Positions 53,004 to 62,689 are shown, numbered from the stretch's first letter. The stretch: 64,000 bases of DNA from Emticicia oligotrophica DSM 17448 (GCF_000263195.1 NC_018748.1:4030001-4094000), one strand, 5' to 3'. Numbers and translations are program-made. The notes: a model not told the origin generated them from the sequence alone.

Positions 53004-53187
53004 AAATAGTGTCAATAAATGGAAGTTTTTAGTAAGCTGCATATTATTGATGTGAAACTAAGTATTTTTCTAAGTCTTCAGTAGGTCATTGTCTATTAGT
53101 CAAAAAAGCACATTAGATACAGACAACTGAAGACTTAATTGTTTTCACTAATTCCTACCAATTTTTTAATCCTACCAAATCTTAGGT

Positions 53188-53195
53188 TATATTTG
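53188..53195 (+). promoter_or_regulatory. candidate -7 promoter box for the DUF4105 gene
   Basis: TATATTTG, exact TANNTTTG, ends 19 bases before the ATG at 53215. Confidence 0.5.
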
Positions 53196-53214
53196 CAGAA
53201 AACCATTATTCTGC

Positions 53215-54405
53215 ATGAAAAAATACTTCTTTTTAGTAGTTTTTAGTTTATATACTTCGTTTTCATTTGCCCAAAACTTATCAGTTGATGCTACGATAAG
53301 TTTACTCACTGTTTCGCCGGGCGAAGAACTTTATTCTACTTTTGGGCATAGTGCTATTCGAATACATGACCCTCGTCAAGGGCTTGATTTTACTTTTAAT
53401 TATGGTGCTTTTGATTTTAGAACAAAAGGTTTCTATATCAAATTTCTGAGGGGAACATTACCTTACCAAATCAGTGGCAATTACTTTGAAAATGATATGG
53501 CTGGATGGACCCAAGAAAATCGCTCAGTGACAGAGCAAGTGCTTAATTTATCGCAAGCACAAAAACAGGCTGTTTATGATTTTCTTCAAAATAATTATTT
53601 GCCTCAGAATAGAGAATACGCCTACAAGTTTTTTTATGATAATTGTTCTACACGTTTGAGAGATGTTTTACGTAGGGTTTGTGCTGATAGTTTACAGTTA
53701 AGCAAAACGCTCCATGCAGATAGTTCTTATCGTCAATGGATTGATGTTTATGCCCGTAAAAATGAAAAACTTTGGGCTGATTTTGGGATGGATTTGGCTA
53801 TCGGTGAACCTTCGGATGAAATTACAGGAGCCAACGGAGCAATGTTTTTACCTGATAATTTGATGGATGCTTTTGATGCAGCTAAAATAAACAAAAATGG
53901 TGTTTGGCAGCCCTTAGTGCTTTCAAAGGCGGTGATTAATAGACATATGTTGGTAGTTACTGATAAAGAGAAAGAACTCGTTACGCCCAATATTTTATTT
54001 TGGACAATTTTTATTTTTGTTTTGGGCTTTACAGCTTATCAATTTAAGTCTTTGAGTACTAATTTTACATTTGACAAAATTCTTTTCTCGGTGGCAGGAT
54101 TTTTTGGGTGGTTTATTGTTTTGCTTTGGTTCTTTACTGACCATGGTGTAACGGAAAATAACCTAAATATTATTTGGACTTATCCATTGCTTTTGCCTAT
54201 TGCATTATTTTTGAAGAAAGATACCAAGCGTGCGTGGCTTTCAAAGCATTTTTTAGCCTATGGTATTATTTTGATTTTATTTTTAGTTGCTTGGAATTCC
54301 TTCCCTCAAGAAATTAATTATGCTTTAGTTCCAGTGGTTTTGACCTTGGCGGTCCGTGCATTTTTTGTTTGGTGGAGAATTAGAAAGAAATTGTCTTCAT
54401 TCTGA
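53215..54405 (+). CDS. DUF4105/Lnb N-terminal-type membrane protein
   Basis: A 396-residue protein. The signal peptide (MKKYFFLVVFSLYTSFSFAQ) is followed by a papain-like periplasmic domain of the DUF4105 (Lnb_N) family: LLTVSPGEELYSTFGHSAIRI with His45, NYGAFDF, and the catalytic-looking FFYDNCSTRLRD with Cys144. The C-terminal 145 residues hold about five TM helices (for example ILFWTIFIFVLGF, FSVAGFFGWFIVLLWFF, TYPLLLPIALF). In Bacteroidota, proteins of this family have been linked to N-acylation of lipoproteins, so a lipoprotein-processing role is plausible here. Cys-His and the membrane part are visible; the reaction is not proven by sequence. Confidence 0.82.
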   Translation: MKKYFFLVVFSLYTSFSFAQNLSVDATISLLTVSPGEELYSTFGHSAIRIHDPRQGLDFTFNYGAFDFRTKGFYIKFLRGTLPYQISGNYFENDMAGWTQENRSVTEQVLNLSQAQKQAVYDFLQNNYLPQNREYAYKFFYDNCSTRLRDVLRRVCADSLQLSKTLHADSSYRQWIDVYARKNEKLWADFGMDLAIGEPSDEITGANGAMFLPDNLMDAFDAAKINKNGVWQPLVLSKAVINRHMLVVTDKEKELVTPNILFWTIFIFVLGFTAYQFKSLSTNFTFDKILFSVAGFFGWFIVLLWFFTDHGVTENNLNIIWTYPLLLPIALFLKKDTKRAWLSKHFLAYGIILILFLVAWNSFPQEINYALVPVVLTLAVRAFFVWWRIRKKLSSF

Positions 54406-54420
54406 TATGAAATGGGTATA

Positions 54421-54455
54421 AAAGGAAGACTTCGCTTTAAGCGAAGTCTTCCTTT
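54421..54455. terminator. bidirectional terminator between DUF4105 and helicase genes
   Basis: A perfect 16-bp stem (AAAGGAAGACTTCGCT with its complement) with a 3-base loop. It lies between two convergent genes. Confidence 0.92.
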
Positions 54456-54478
54456 AAAAAGTCTTTCTTAAAATACGA

Positions 54479-55786
54479 TTATTTTCTTGAGCCGCCGTAC
54501 CATTTCTTTTTAGATTTTGAAGAACCTTCCGTTGAAGCATTTGGGTTTGGCTTTGAAGTATTTGATTGTTTCGGCCTATTGCTATTTTGTCGTGATTCTT
54601 TATTTCGATTATTGTTCTGAGGTGGTGCTACAACTCCATAATTAGGTTTTACTGCATAAGGATGCTCTTCAATAACTGGTATTTTCTTGCCAATTAATCT
54701 TTGAATATCTTTCAGATAAGTAAGTTCTTCATTTTCACAAAAAGAAAATGCAATGCCATTGCTACCAGCACGCCCCGTTCTACCGATTCTATGTACGTAG
54801 GTTTCAGGAATGTTAGGTATTTCGTAATTGATTACGTAAGCCAAATCATCCACATCGATTCCTCGGGCTGCTATATCGGTAGCAACTAAAACCCTTGTTT
54901 CTTTTGATTTGAAATTATTTAAAGCTCTTTGACGAGCATTTTGAGCTTTATTTCCATGAATGGCTTCTGCTTTGATGTTCTTTCCTGAAAGCATTTTTAC
55001 AACTTTATCAGCACCGTGTTTAGTTCTTGTAAAAACCAATACTGTTTCAATATTAGAATCCTTTAAGATTTCTAAAAGCAGTGCATTTTTATCTTTTTTA
55101 TCTACATGATACAAAAATTGTTTAATTGTATCTGCGGTTGAAGAAACTGGAGTTACACTTACAGAAGATGGATTGTTTAGAATAGTAGCCGAGAGCTTAA
55201 CAATTTCGTCGGGCATCGTTGCCGAGAAAAAAAGTGATTGACGTTTAGTAGGTAAAAGTTTTATTAAGCGTTTTACATCATGAACAAAACCCATATCTAA
55301 CATTCGGTCAGCTTCATCTAAAACAAAAATTTCGATTGAAGATAAATTGATAATTCCTTGACCTATTAAATCGAGAAGTCGGCCAGGTGTTGCTACTAAT
55401 ATATCAACGCCTTGTTGCAATTCTTCTGTTTGTTTGCCTTGTTTAACCCCTCCAAATATTACAGAGTATTTTAAATCGGTATTAGCACCATAAGCTGCTA
55501 AACTTTCACCAATTTGAATTGCTAATTCACGTGTTGGTGTAACGATTAAGGCTTTAATCTTTCTTTTGCCTTTTCGATTGGTGTCAACTTTTTGATATAA
55601 TTGTTGTATGATTGGTATTGAAAAAGCAGCTGTTTTACCAGTACCCGTTTGGGCTACCCCAATGAGGTCTTTCCCTGCTAATACTATCGGAATGGCTTGT
55701 TGTTGGATGGGAGTTGGAGTTGTGTAACCTTCTGCAGCAAGTGCGAGCCTAATGGGCTCAATTAAATTCAATGATTCAAATAACAT
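54479..55786 (-). CDS. DEAD-box RNA helicase (RhlE-type)
   Basis: A 435-residue helicase. All core motifs are visible: Q motif with [11 protein letters not shown] (22-32), Walker [11 protein letters not shown] (44-53), [31 protein letters not shown] (motif II), [26 protein letters not shown] and [10 protein letters not shown]. The C-terminal tail is rich in Asn/Lys/Ser/Arg, disordered and typical of RhlE/CsdA-type RNA-binding extensions. Such helicases unwind structured RNA in ribosome assembly or cold adaptation. A complete IS5-type element begins 67 bp upstream of its start codon, so its promoter region could have been altered. Confidence 0.94.
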   Translation of the reverse strand: MLFESLNLIEPIRLALAAEGYTTPTPIQQQAIPIVLAGKDLIGVAQTGTGKTAAFSIPIIQQLYQKVDTNRKGKRKIKALIVTPTRELAIQIGESLAAYGANTDLKYSVIFGGVKQGKQTEELQQGVDILVATPGRLLDLIGQGIINLSSIEIFVLDEADRMLDMGFVHDVKRLIKLLPTKRQSLFFSATMPDEIVKLSATILNNPSSVSVTPVSSTADTIKQFLYHVDKKDKNALLLEILKDSNIETVLVFTRTKHGADKVVKMLSGKNIKAEAIHGNKAQNARQRALNNFKSKETRVLVATDIAARGIDVDDLAYVINYEIPNIPETYVHRIGRTGRAGSNGIAFSFCENEELTYLKDIQRLIGKKIPVIEEHPYAVKPNYGVVAPPQNNNRNKESRQNSNRPKQSNTSKPNPNASTEGSSKSKKKWYGGSRK

Positions 55787-55853
55787 ATATTAGTGCAAGT
55801 GCACAATTAAAAAATTTTAGAACATATAGCATAAAATAACTTATTCTTAAGTT

Positions 55854-55870
55854 GAACTTGTTTAGGATTA
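55854..55870 (+). repeat. left terminal inverted repeat of the IS5-type element
   Basis: GAACTTGTTTAGGATTA; 14 of 17 bases match the right repeat in complement. Direct GTT lies immediately outside. Confidence 0.75.
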
Positions 55871-56701
55871 ACTTTTATATTTAATTTTTCGTAAAAAACG
55901 AACTGAGAATGCCAATAAATTTAAAGCCACCCAGTTAATTGCTTTCGTTTCAAACCTGACAAGTAATGCTTTGAAACTATCCATCCAAGCATTAGCGTGC
56001 TCAATGAGTACTCGTCGTTTGTATAACTCTTCATCAAAATGCTGATATTCAGTAGATTGATTTTCTATTTTGTTATTTCGAGAATTAACATCAATATTGG
56101 CTTCAATTTCTTTATTTTTACAAATTTGACGAAATTCTTTGCTATCGAATCCAGCATCAGCATTTAGAAAAAGGCCTCTGAGATTAATTCCTGCTTTTAT
56201 GAGCATTTGACACAGTTCTTCAAAGAGTTCCTGAATATTATAAAGGTCGTTGTGTTTTCCTTCTTGTGGGCTGGCACATGCCAACATTTGTCCCTGATTA
56301 TCAGCTAAAAAGAGCAAATTAGTTGTTTTTGATGCTTTTCGACCTTGATACCCAACAGCTTCACCTCCACGTTTGGCAAGTGTATGACTACCATCAAGTT
56401 GGATACAAGATAAGTCTAAATATGAATAGTTTGATGCTAAAATATTTATCCAAACTTTTGTCCAAGAGCCGTCCTTGACCCATTCATTAAAGTGATAATA
56501 GACTCCTTGCCATGTTAAAACCTTATTATTAAAAAATTGCTTTACTGGCAGTTGACGCCATTGACAACCTGTTTTCAAACGATATAAAATTGCTGAAACA
56601 ATAGCTGTCAACTGTTCTATTTCACACTCTTTTCCACGTAAACCAATACTTAAATTTGGTAATATATATTGTTCAATCGTATTTTTACTCAAGATTTCCA
56701 C
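55868..56701 (-). CDS. IS5 family transposase
   Basis: A DDE transposase. The first part (LPNLSIGLRGKECE, AILYRLKTGCQWRQLP) is the IS5-type N-terminal helical region; the catalytic residues are Asp in QLDGSHT, Asp in NADAGFD and Glu in RRVLIEHANAWMDSF. No frameshift is needed, unlike some relatives. There is no ATG: the frame opens after a TGA, and the candidate starts are a TTG at 56731 and a GTG at 56701. I use the GTG because it gives the usual IS5-type beginning EILSKNTIEQYILPNLSIG (277 residues). The terminal repeats lie close on both sides. Confidence 0.88.
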   Translation of the reverse strand: MEILSKNTIEQYILPNLSIGLRGKECEIEQLTAIVSAILYRLKTGCQWRQLPVKQFFNNKVLTWQGVYYHFNEWVKDGSWTKVWINILASNYSYLDLSCIQLDGSHTLAKRGGEAVGYQGRKASKTTNLLFLADNQGQMLACASPQEGKHNDLYNIQELFEELCQMLIKAGINLRGLFLNADAGFDSKEFRQICKNKEIEANIDVNSRNNKIENQSTEYQHFDEELYKRRVLIEHANAWMDSFKALLVRFETKAINWVALNLLAFSVRFLRKIKYKS

Positions 56702-56759
56702 TGTAGGTCTTTTTGATGATTCGCACCACAAAATTCAACCTATTTTGGGAATCTTTTTA

Positions 56760-56776
56760 TAATACTAAACAACCTC
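56760..56776 (-). repeat. right terminal inverted repeat of the IS5-type element
   Basis: Reads GAGGTTGTTTAGTATTA on the minus strand, 14 of 17 identical to the left repeat; direct GTT lies immediately outside. Confidence 0.75.
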
Positions 56777-56964
56777 GTTCTATGATATTAATAAAAATAT
56801 CCAATTATGGATACACAAATGTAAGCATTTTTTTATCGTTTACCTAAATGTAGGTTTCATTATGGGAGAATTATTGCTTTTATCGGAAAGCAACAAAGGA
56901 AATATACTTCACATACGTAGGCTTAATTTTTAGTTCTTAATTCTCAATTCTGAATTAAAGGCAG

Positions 56965-56972
56965 TATCTTTG
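56965..56972 (+). promoter_or_regulatory. candidate -7 promoter box for the nitrilase gene
   Basis: TATCTTTG, exact TANNTTTG consensus, 20 bases before the ATG at 56993. No clear -33. Confidence 0.5.
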
Positions 56973-56992
56973 TAAAAAAATACCAAAAAAAC

Positions 56993-57874
56993 ATGCGTAA
57001 AGTAAAGGTAGGTCTTGTACAGATGTCGTGTTCTGCAGATGTCGAGGCCAACAAACAAAAAGCAATTAAAGGAATAAAAGAAGCTGCTGCTAAGGGAGCT
57101 AACATAGTTTGTTTACAAGAATTGTTTACCTCATTATACTTCTGTGATGTAGAAGACCACGCTAATTTTAATCTTGCAGAGGTTATTCCAGGTCCAACAA
57201 CTGAGTCATTATCAGCAGTTGCTAAAGAGCATAATGTGGTAATTATTGCGTCCCTGTTTGAAAAAAGAGCTGCTGGACTATATCATAATACAACTGCGGT
57301 GCTTGATGCTGATGGTAAATATTTAGGAAAATATCGTAAAATGCATATTCCAGATGACCCAGGTTATTATGAGAAATTTTACTTTACTCCAGGAGATGCT
57401 TCAAAAGATGATTTAGGTTATAAAATTTTTGAAACAAAATATGGCAAATTGGGTGTACTCATTTGCTGGGATCAATGGTATCCTGAAGCTGCTCGTATTA
57501 CAGCTTTGATGGGGGCAGAAATTTTATTTTACCCAACTGCTATTGGCTGGGATACCAATGAAAAAGATGAAGCTACCAATTTAGAGCAATATAATGCTTG
57601 GCAAACAATTCAACGTAGTCATGCAATAGCTAATGGTGTACATGTGGTTTCTGTGAATAGAGTAGGGAGGGAAGCCGACCAACAATTTTGGGGTGGAAGT
57701 TTCGTTGCAAACCCATTTGGTAGTTTATTATATTTGGCTTCTCATGAACAAGAAGAAGTTCACGTACAGGAAATTGATTTAGACCTCTCAGAAAAATATC
57801 GTACAACATGGCCTTATCTGCGTGATAGACGAGTAGATAGTTATGGACCAATTCTGAAAAGATTTATTGATTAG
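56993..57874 (+). CDS. aguB: carbon-nitrogen hydrolase (N-carbamoylputrescine amidase-like)
   Basis: A 293-residue nitrilase-superfamily enzyme with the Glu-Lys-Cys triad: Glu43 in CLQELFTS, Lys116 in KYRKMHIPDDP and Cys158 in LICWDQWYPEAAR. The run PDDPGYYEKFYFTPGD and SWPYLRDRR-like WPYLRDRRVDSYG near the end match AguB, which hydrolyses N-carbamoylputrescine to putrescine. Length is usual. The partner agmatine deiminase (aguA) is not beside it in this window, so the pathway link is by similarity. It follows an IS element at 217 bp and precedes an ABC-F gene. Confidence 0.88.
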   Translation: MRKVKVGLVQMSCSADVEANKQKAIKGIKEAAAKGANIVCLQELFTSLYFCDVEDHANFNLAEVIPGPTTESLSAVAKEHNVVIIASLFEKRAAGLYHNTTAVLDADGKYLGKYRKMHIPDDPGYYEKFYFTPGDASKDDLGYKIFETKYGKLGVLICWDQWYPEAARITALMGAEILFYPTAIGWDTNEKDEATNLEQYNAWQTIQRSHAIANGVHVVSVNRVGREADQQFWGGSFVANPFGSLLYLASHEQEEVHVQEIDLDLSEKYRTTWPYLRDRRVDSYGPILKRFID

Positions 57875-57941
57875 TACTCGCTTCAATTTTTCGACAAACC
57901 ATCGTTTTATATTTTTTTATAATTATAATTAATCGCATAAA

Positions 57942-59852
57942 GTGCTTACAGTTAGTAATTTATCGTTTTATTTTGGCGGAAGAGCCATTTTTGAAGGAGC
58001 CAATTTACAAATAAAACCTAAAGATAAAATTGGTTTGATAGGTTTGAATGGGATGGGAAAATCGACGCTTTTGCGTTTGATTGTGGGTGAATATCAGCCC
58101 GATGCTGGAAGTATTTCTAAGGCAGGAGATTGTACGATTGGTTTTTTAAATCAAGACTTACTTTCGTATCAGACCGAAGATTCTATTTTGGCTGTAGCTT
58201 TACAAGCTTTCGAGCGTGAAAACTTCCTTCAAAAAGAAATTGATAAAGTATTGCACGAAATGGAAGTAAATTATAAAGATGAGTTGGTTGAAAAACTTGG
58301 TCATTTACAAGATGAATTTACACATTTAGGCGGCTATGGAATTCAATCAAAAGCAGAGGAAATTTTAGAGGGTTTGGGTTTTAAAACCGAAGAATTGCAC
58401 AAGCCATTGAAACAATTTTCGGGTGGGTGGCGTATGCGTGTAATGCTTGCAAAATTGCTTTTACAAAAGCCTTCGTTATTACTACTTGATGAACCCACCA
58501 ACCACTTGGATTTGCCTTCAATTCAGTGGGTTGAGAAATACATTCAGAATTATGAAAACTCAGTTGTAGTAGTTTCACACGACCGTGAGTTTTTAGATAA
58601 CGTTTGTGGAACTACCGTTGAAGTCTCGCAAGCCAAACTTTGGTCATATCCCGGAAATTATTCGTTTTACGTAGAAGAAAAAGCATTAAGAAACGAAATT
58701 CAGAGAGGAGCTTACGAAAACCAACAGGCACAAATTCGTCAGACCGAACGCTTTATCGAGCGATTCAAAGCTAAAGCTACTAAGGCTCGCCAAGTGCAGT
58801 CGAGAGTAAAGGCCCTGAATCGTATGGAGTTAATTGATGATGTGATTGATGCGTCGGCGAAAGTTCACTTTAAATTTAAGTTTGGCGTAAATCCTGGTAG
58901 AAATGTATTTTCCCTAGAAAATGTGAGTAAATCCTACGGTGATAAGGTAATTCTCAAAAATACTACTACTGCCATTGAAAGAGGGGATAAGATTGCCTTA
59001 ATTGGTGCCAATGGTAAAGGTAAATCAACGTTGTTAAGAATTATTGCAGGAACCGAAAGTGTAGAAGGTGAACGCAAGTTAGGGCATAATGTCAATTTTT
59101 CATTTTATGCACAGCATCAGCTTGAATCATTGCACGTAGATGAAACACTTCTTGATGAATTAAAATACGCAGACGGTGGCAAAACTGAAACAGAATTACG
59201 CTCTGTTTTGGGTTGCTTTTTATTCAATGGTGAAGATGTTTTTAAGAAAATTAAAGTGCTTTCTGGAGGTGAAAAATCGAGGGTTGCTTTGGCAAAAGTG
59301 TTAATTTCTGAAGCAAATTTTCTTTTGCTTGATGAGCCTACCAACCACTTGGATATGCAATCGGTAAACATTCTCATTCAAGCCTTAGAACAATACGAAG
59401 GTACTTATGTAGTTGTCTCGCACGACCGCCATTTTGTGAGCCAAGTAGCCAATAAGATTTGGTATATTGAAGATTATGAAATCAAAGAATATCCGGGTAC
59501 TTATGATGAGTTTGAGGAATGGTATGAAGAAAATCGAAAATCGCTGGCTTCAACTCCTCCTGCACCATCAATCGAAACTGTTACAAAAAAAGTAGAGGCT
59601 TCGGCACCTATAAAAACTTCCTTAAGCTCGAATGCGATTAAAAAGTTAGAACGAGAAATTGCAGAAGTTGAAGCTAAAATTACAGATTTAGAGAATAAAA
59701 AGGTAGCTTTTGAAGCAAAACTAGCTGACCCTGAAATATATAAAGACCCCCAAGTTTTACAAAAAACTAATAATGATTACGAAGCACTAAAAGTTGAGCT
59801 TCAAAAAGCTAATGATTTGTGGGAAATAAAAATGATGGAATTAGAGGCATAA
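57942..59852 (+). CDS. ABC-F family ATPase (Uup-like)
   Basis: A 636-residue protein with two ABC cassettes and no membrane domain. First: GLNGMGKSTLL (Walker A), FSGGWRMRVMLAKLLL, LLLDEPTNHLD. Second: GANGKGKSTLL, LSGGEKSRVALAKVL, LLLDEPTNHLD. The C-terminal region (about 560-636) is a Lys/Glu-rich coiled coil, as in Uup/YheS-type members. ABC-F proteins act on the ribosome in translation, resistance or ribosome assembly. The frame starts with GTG at 57942, since no ATG precedes the first conserved residues. A strong terminator is shared with the convergent M16 gene. Confidence 0.95.
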   Translation: MLTVSNLSFYFGGRAIFEGANLQIKPKDKIGLIGLNGMGKSTLLRLIVGEYQPDAGSISKAGDCTIGFLNQDLLSYQTEDSILAVALQAFERENFLQKEIDKVLHEMEVNYKDELVEKLGHLQDEFTHLGGYGIQSKAEEILEGLGFKTEELHKPLKQFSGGWRMRVMLAKLLLQKPSLLLLDEPTNHLDLPSIQWVEKYIQNYENSVVVVSHDREFLDNVCGTTVEVSQAKLWSYPGNYSFYVEEKALRNEIQRGAYENQQAQIRQTERFIERFKAKATKARQVQSRVKALNRMELIDDVIDASAKVHFKFKFGVNPGRNVFSLENVSKSYGDKVILKNTTTAIERGDKIALIGANGKGKSTLLRIIAGTESVEGERKLGHNVNFSFYAQHQLESLHVDETLLDELKYADGGKTETELRSVLGCFLFNGEDVFKKIKVLSGGEKSRVALAKVLISEANFLLLDEPTNHLDMQSVNILIQALEQYEGTYVVVSHDRHFVSQVANKIWYIEDYEIKEYPGTYDEFEEWYEENRKSLASTPPAPSIETVTKKVEASAPIKTSLSSNAIKKLEREIAEVEAKITDLENKKVAFEAKLADPEIYKDPQVLQKTNNDYEALKVELQKANDLWEIKMMELEA

Positions 59853-59853
59853 A

Positions 59854-59882
59854 AAAAGGAGCGAATCAAATTCGCTCCTTTT
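59854..59882. terminator. bidirectional terminator between ABC-F and M16 peptidase genes
   Basis: A perfect 12-bp stem (AAAAGGAGCGAA with its complement) around a 5-base loop with A- and T-runs on the two sides. It lies between two convergent genes. Confidence 0.92.
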
Positions 59883-59887
59883 CAGTT

Positions 59888-62689
59888 TTATTTCTTCTCA
59901 GGAAGTAAAACAAATTTTGCTATGTTATCTGTACAAAACTGATTTGCCGCTTTTTGAATACTTCCAACACTGATTTTATCAATTAATTGGCTTTGAAAAC
60001 GATTAATAAAATTCAAATCTTCACCATCTGAATATTGGTCGAGTAGGTAAGAATTCCAAAATCCATTTTCTTTTACTTGAAGTTCTACTTCTCTTTTTTC
60101 TTCCGCAATTACTTTTTCTACATCAACTTTCTCTGGGCCATTTGCTTTAATTTTTGCTATTTCATCCAATGTTATTTTTACTAATTTATCGACATTGGCA
60201 GGTGAACAACCAAATGAAATCGTTAGATTGTAGGTCGATTTTGGCAGTTTTTCGTAAGAAGCACGAATACTAGGCGTATAAACTCCTCCTGCTTCCTCAC
60301 GAAGTTTTTCGGTAAGCTTAATATCTAAAACTTCTGATAATGCATCAAGATTTATCAACTCTTCCTCAGAATAACCAAAATCACCGTTAAATTGTAAGCT
60401 AACACGTGCTTTATCTTCCAAACCTTTATAGACATTCTTCTCAATTTTACCTTTTACTTTACTAATTCCTAAATCCTTGAAAGTTTCTTGTCGTTTTGTA
60501 GAAGGTAAGCCACCAATGTATTTTTCGATAAGTGGTTTAATTTTTTCAATTTCAAAAGTACCAACAAAAACAAAGGTAAAATCGCTAAAATCAGCAAAAC
60601 GCTCTTTGAAAATTTCAAAAGCACGGTCAACATTTGCTTTATCAATGTCTTCTGGTTTAGTTGGTTGACGACGGAAATGATTTTGGTAAAGTACAGTTGT
60701 TACCGTATCACTAAAAACTTTTTCAGGAGTAAGTGTTTTAGCTGCATTCGCCAATAATTCTTTCTCATTTTTTAAGAAGTTTTTGATTACTTCATCATCT
60801 CTTCTTGGTTGAGTTACGTAGGCATACATGAGTTGTAAGGCGGTTTCTAAGTCTTTTGGACTTGTACTTCCTCCAATTCCCTCAGAAATTTCACCAATGT
60901 AAGTATAAACTTGTGCAACTTTACCTGCTAAGGCTTTATCTAATTGAACATCTGATAATTTACTTACACCGCCCTGTGAAACTAAAGTTGAGGCTAATTC
61001 AGCTGAAATATAATCTGCATCGCTGTAAAGTGAAGTACCTCCCTTGCTTGTGGCTGAAAACAATATTTGGTCATTTTTGAAATTAGTTGGTTTCAAGGCA
61101 ACTTTTACGCCATTTCCTAAGACAAGTTCTGTCACACCAATTTCTGGTATTTGTTTTTCGGAAATCACTTTAGTACCAACTGGAATTTTTTCTAAGATTG
61201 GAGTTAAAGCAATATCATCTTCGTATGGTTTCAAATCAGGATTCACATAACTAACTAATTCCTTGATTTTTGCTTCGTTTGGTAATTTATCTTTGTCTTT
61301 TTCAGAACCAACCACCATTGCCACACGATTATCTTCTTTCATTACTTTATTTGAAATAGCATTTACTTCATCTATTGTAATGCCATCGAGTTGGGCTTTG
61401 GTAAATTCATATCTAAAGTCGGCATTGGTGTAGGCTGTTCCTTGTAAATAGTTTTGCACTAATCCTCCAACAAAAGCTGCCGATTTTGTTTTATCTTTTT
61501 CTTTAAATCCTTTTTCTACGCCAGTAAAGTAGTCTTTTTTAGCTCTTTCTAGTTCTCCTTTAGTAAACCCAAATTTTTTAATTCGATTTTGTTCATCAAT
61601 AACTGATTTGATGGCGGCTTCGAGGCCATCTGCATTTTTAGGTAAAACGATGGTCTGAAAAGCATCTAATCCACCTAAAAATGACCCATAATTCATAATT
61701 GCAACGACAAACGGTGCATTGGGCTTCTTCGAAAGTTCTTGTAAACGATTACTTATTAATTGGTTGTAAAGAGCCTCGGCTATGTCAGTGCGATAATCTG
61801 ACTGTGTTTTTGTTTTTTCTTTCGGCAAACGAGTAAACATTTGGAAAGTATTTTGAGGAATCTCTTTATCTAATATTACCGCTGTCTGAGTGCCAGTTGT
61901 AGCAGGAATTTCATATTGAATTCTTTTTGGAGCGTTTTTAGGCATTTTTATTGCCGAAAATTTCTCCTTAATCAAATTTTCTACCTTTTCTGCATCAAAA
62001 TCTCCAACTGCAATAACCGCCATCAAATCTGGGCGATACCAATCTTTGTAAAATTTGATGATTTCTTCTGGTTTGAAGTTTTGAATAATATCTGTTTTGC
62101 CAATTGGTATTCTATTGGCATATCTTGAATTATTAAATAAAATTGGAAGTACTTTTTGCTGGATACGGGCTTGTGCATTTTTTCCTCTTGCTCTTTCTTC
62201 TTCTAAAATAATGCCTCTCTCTTTGTTAATTTCAGCGGTATCAAGCGTAGCGTAGTTCGACCAGTCTGCTAAGATTTGAAAAGCCCTTTCAAATAATTTT
62301 ACTGAATCGGTTGGAACTTGAAGTTGATAAATCGTTTCATCAAAGCTTGTACTTGCATTCAAATCAGCACCGAATTTCATGCCTGATTTTTGAAGAAAAT
62401 TAACGAGGTCATTTTTAGGAAATTCTTTGGTTCCATTAAAATTCATGTGTTCCATGAAGTGAGCCAAACCTTGTTGGGCATCGGTTTCTAGTATCGAACC
62501 AGCATTAACAACTAAACGTAGTTCCATTCGGTTCTTTGGCTCGGCGTTTTTTAAAATATAGTACTTGAATCCATTTTTTAAGGTGCCTACTTTTACGGCT
62601 GGGTTATTAGGAATCGGGACATTGAGTTTTTGTGCAAATGCGTGTGTCGAAACAGCAATTATTAAAACTAGGTGGATGAGTTTTTTCAT
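59888..62689 (-). CDS. M16 family zinc peptidase (PqqL-like)
   Basis: A 933-residue periplasmic protein: signal peptide (MKKLIHLVLIIAVSTHAFAQ), then two M16 halves, of about 450 residues each. The first half has the inverted zinc motif HFMEH (77-81) and the downstream Glu pair in KERGIILEE (about 157-164). The second half lacks the zinc motif, as usual for tandem M16 proteins, and has EKLREEAGGVYTP with the substrate-binding Arg/Tyr. It likely cuts small peptides in the periplasm. It is monocistronic and divergent from the DUF502 gene. Confidence 0.95.
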   Translation of the reverse strand: MKKLIHLVLIIAVSTHAFAQKLNVPIPNNPAVKVGTLKNGFKYYILKNAEPKNRMELRLVVNAGSILETDAQQGLAHFMEHMNFNGTKEFPKNDLVNFLQKSGMKFGADLNASTSFDETIYQLQVPTDSVKLFERAFQILADWSNYATLDTAEINKERGIILEEERARGKNAQARIQQKVLPILFNNSRYANRIPIGKTDIIQNFKPEEIIKFYKDWYRPDLMAVIAVGDFDAEKVENLIKEKFSAIKMPKNAPKRIQYEIPATTGTQTAVILDKEIPQNTFQMFTRLPKEKTKTQSDYRTDIAEALYNQLISNRLQELSKKPNAPFVVAIMNYGSFLGGLDAFQTIVLPKNADGLEAAIKSVIDEQNRIKKFGFTKGELERAKKDYFTGVEKGFKEKDKTKSAAFVGGLVQNYLQGTAYTNADFRYEFTKAQLDGITIDEVNAISNKVMKEDNRVAMVVGSEKDKDKLPNEAKIKELVSYVNPDLKPYEDDIALTPILEKIPVGTKVISEKQIPEIGVTELVLGNGVKVALKPTNFKNDQILFSATSKGGTSLYSDADYISAELASTLVSQGGVSKLSDVQLDKALAGKVAQVYTYIGEISEGIGGSTSPKDLETALQLMYAYVTQPRRDDEVIKNFLKNEKELLANAAKTLTPEKVFSDTVTTVLYQNHFRRQPTKPEDIDKANVDRAFEIFKERFADFSDFTFVFVGTFEIEKIKPLIEKYIGGLPSTKRQETFKDLGISKVKGKIEKNVYKGLEDKARVSLQFNGDFGYSEEELINLDALSEVLDIKLTEKLREEAGGVYTPSIRASYEKLPKSTYNLTISFGCSPANVDKLVKITLDEIAKIKANGPEKVDVEKVIAEEKREVELQVKENGFWNSYLLDQYSDGEDLNFINRFQSQLIDKISVGSIQKAANQFCTDNIAKFVLLPEKK

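Larger units (their letters stand above)
55854..56776. mobile_element. complete IS5-family insertion sequence with 3-bp target repeat
   Basis: A 923-bp element. Its terminal repeats of 17 bases share 14 positions (left GAACTTGTTTAGGATTA, right in complement GAGGTTGTTTAGTATTA). A GTT triplet directly precedes the left end (55851-55853) and another directly follows the right end (56777-56779), as expected for a 3-bp target duplication. It carries one intact transposase gene read on the minus strand. Size, repeats and target length fit the IS5 family. Boundaries are read by eye, so the exact terminal bases could be off by one or two. Confidence 0.82.
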
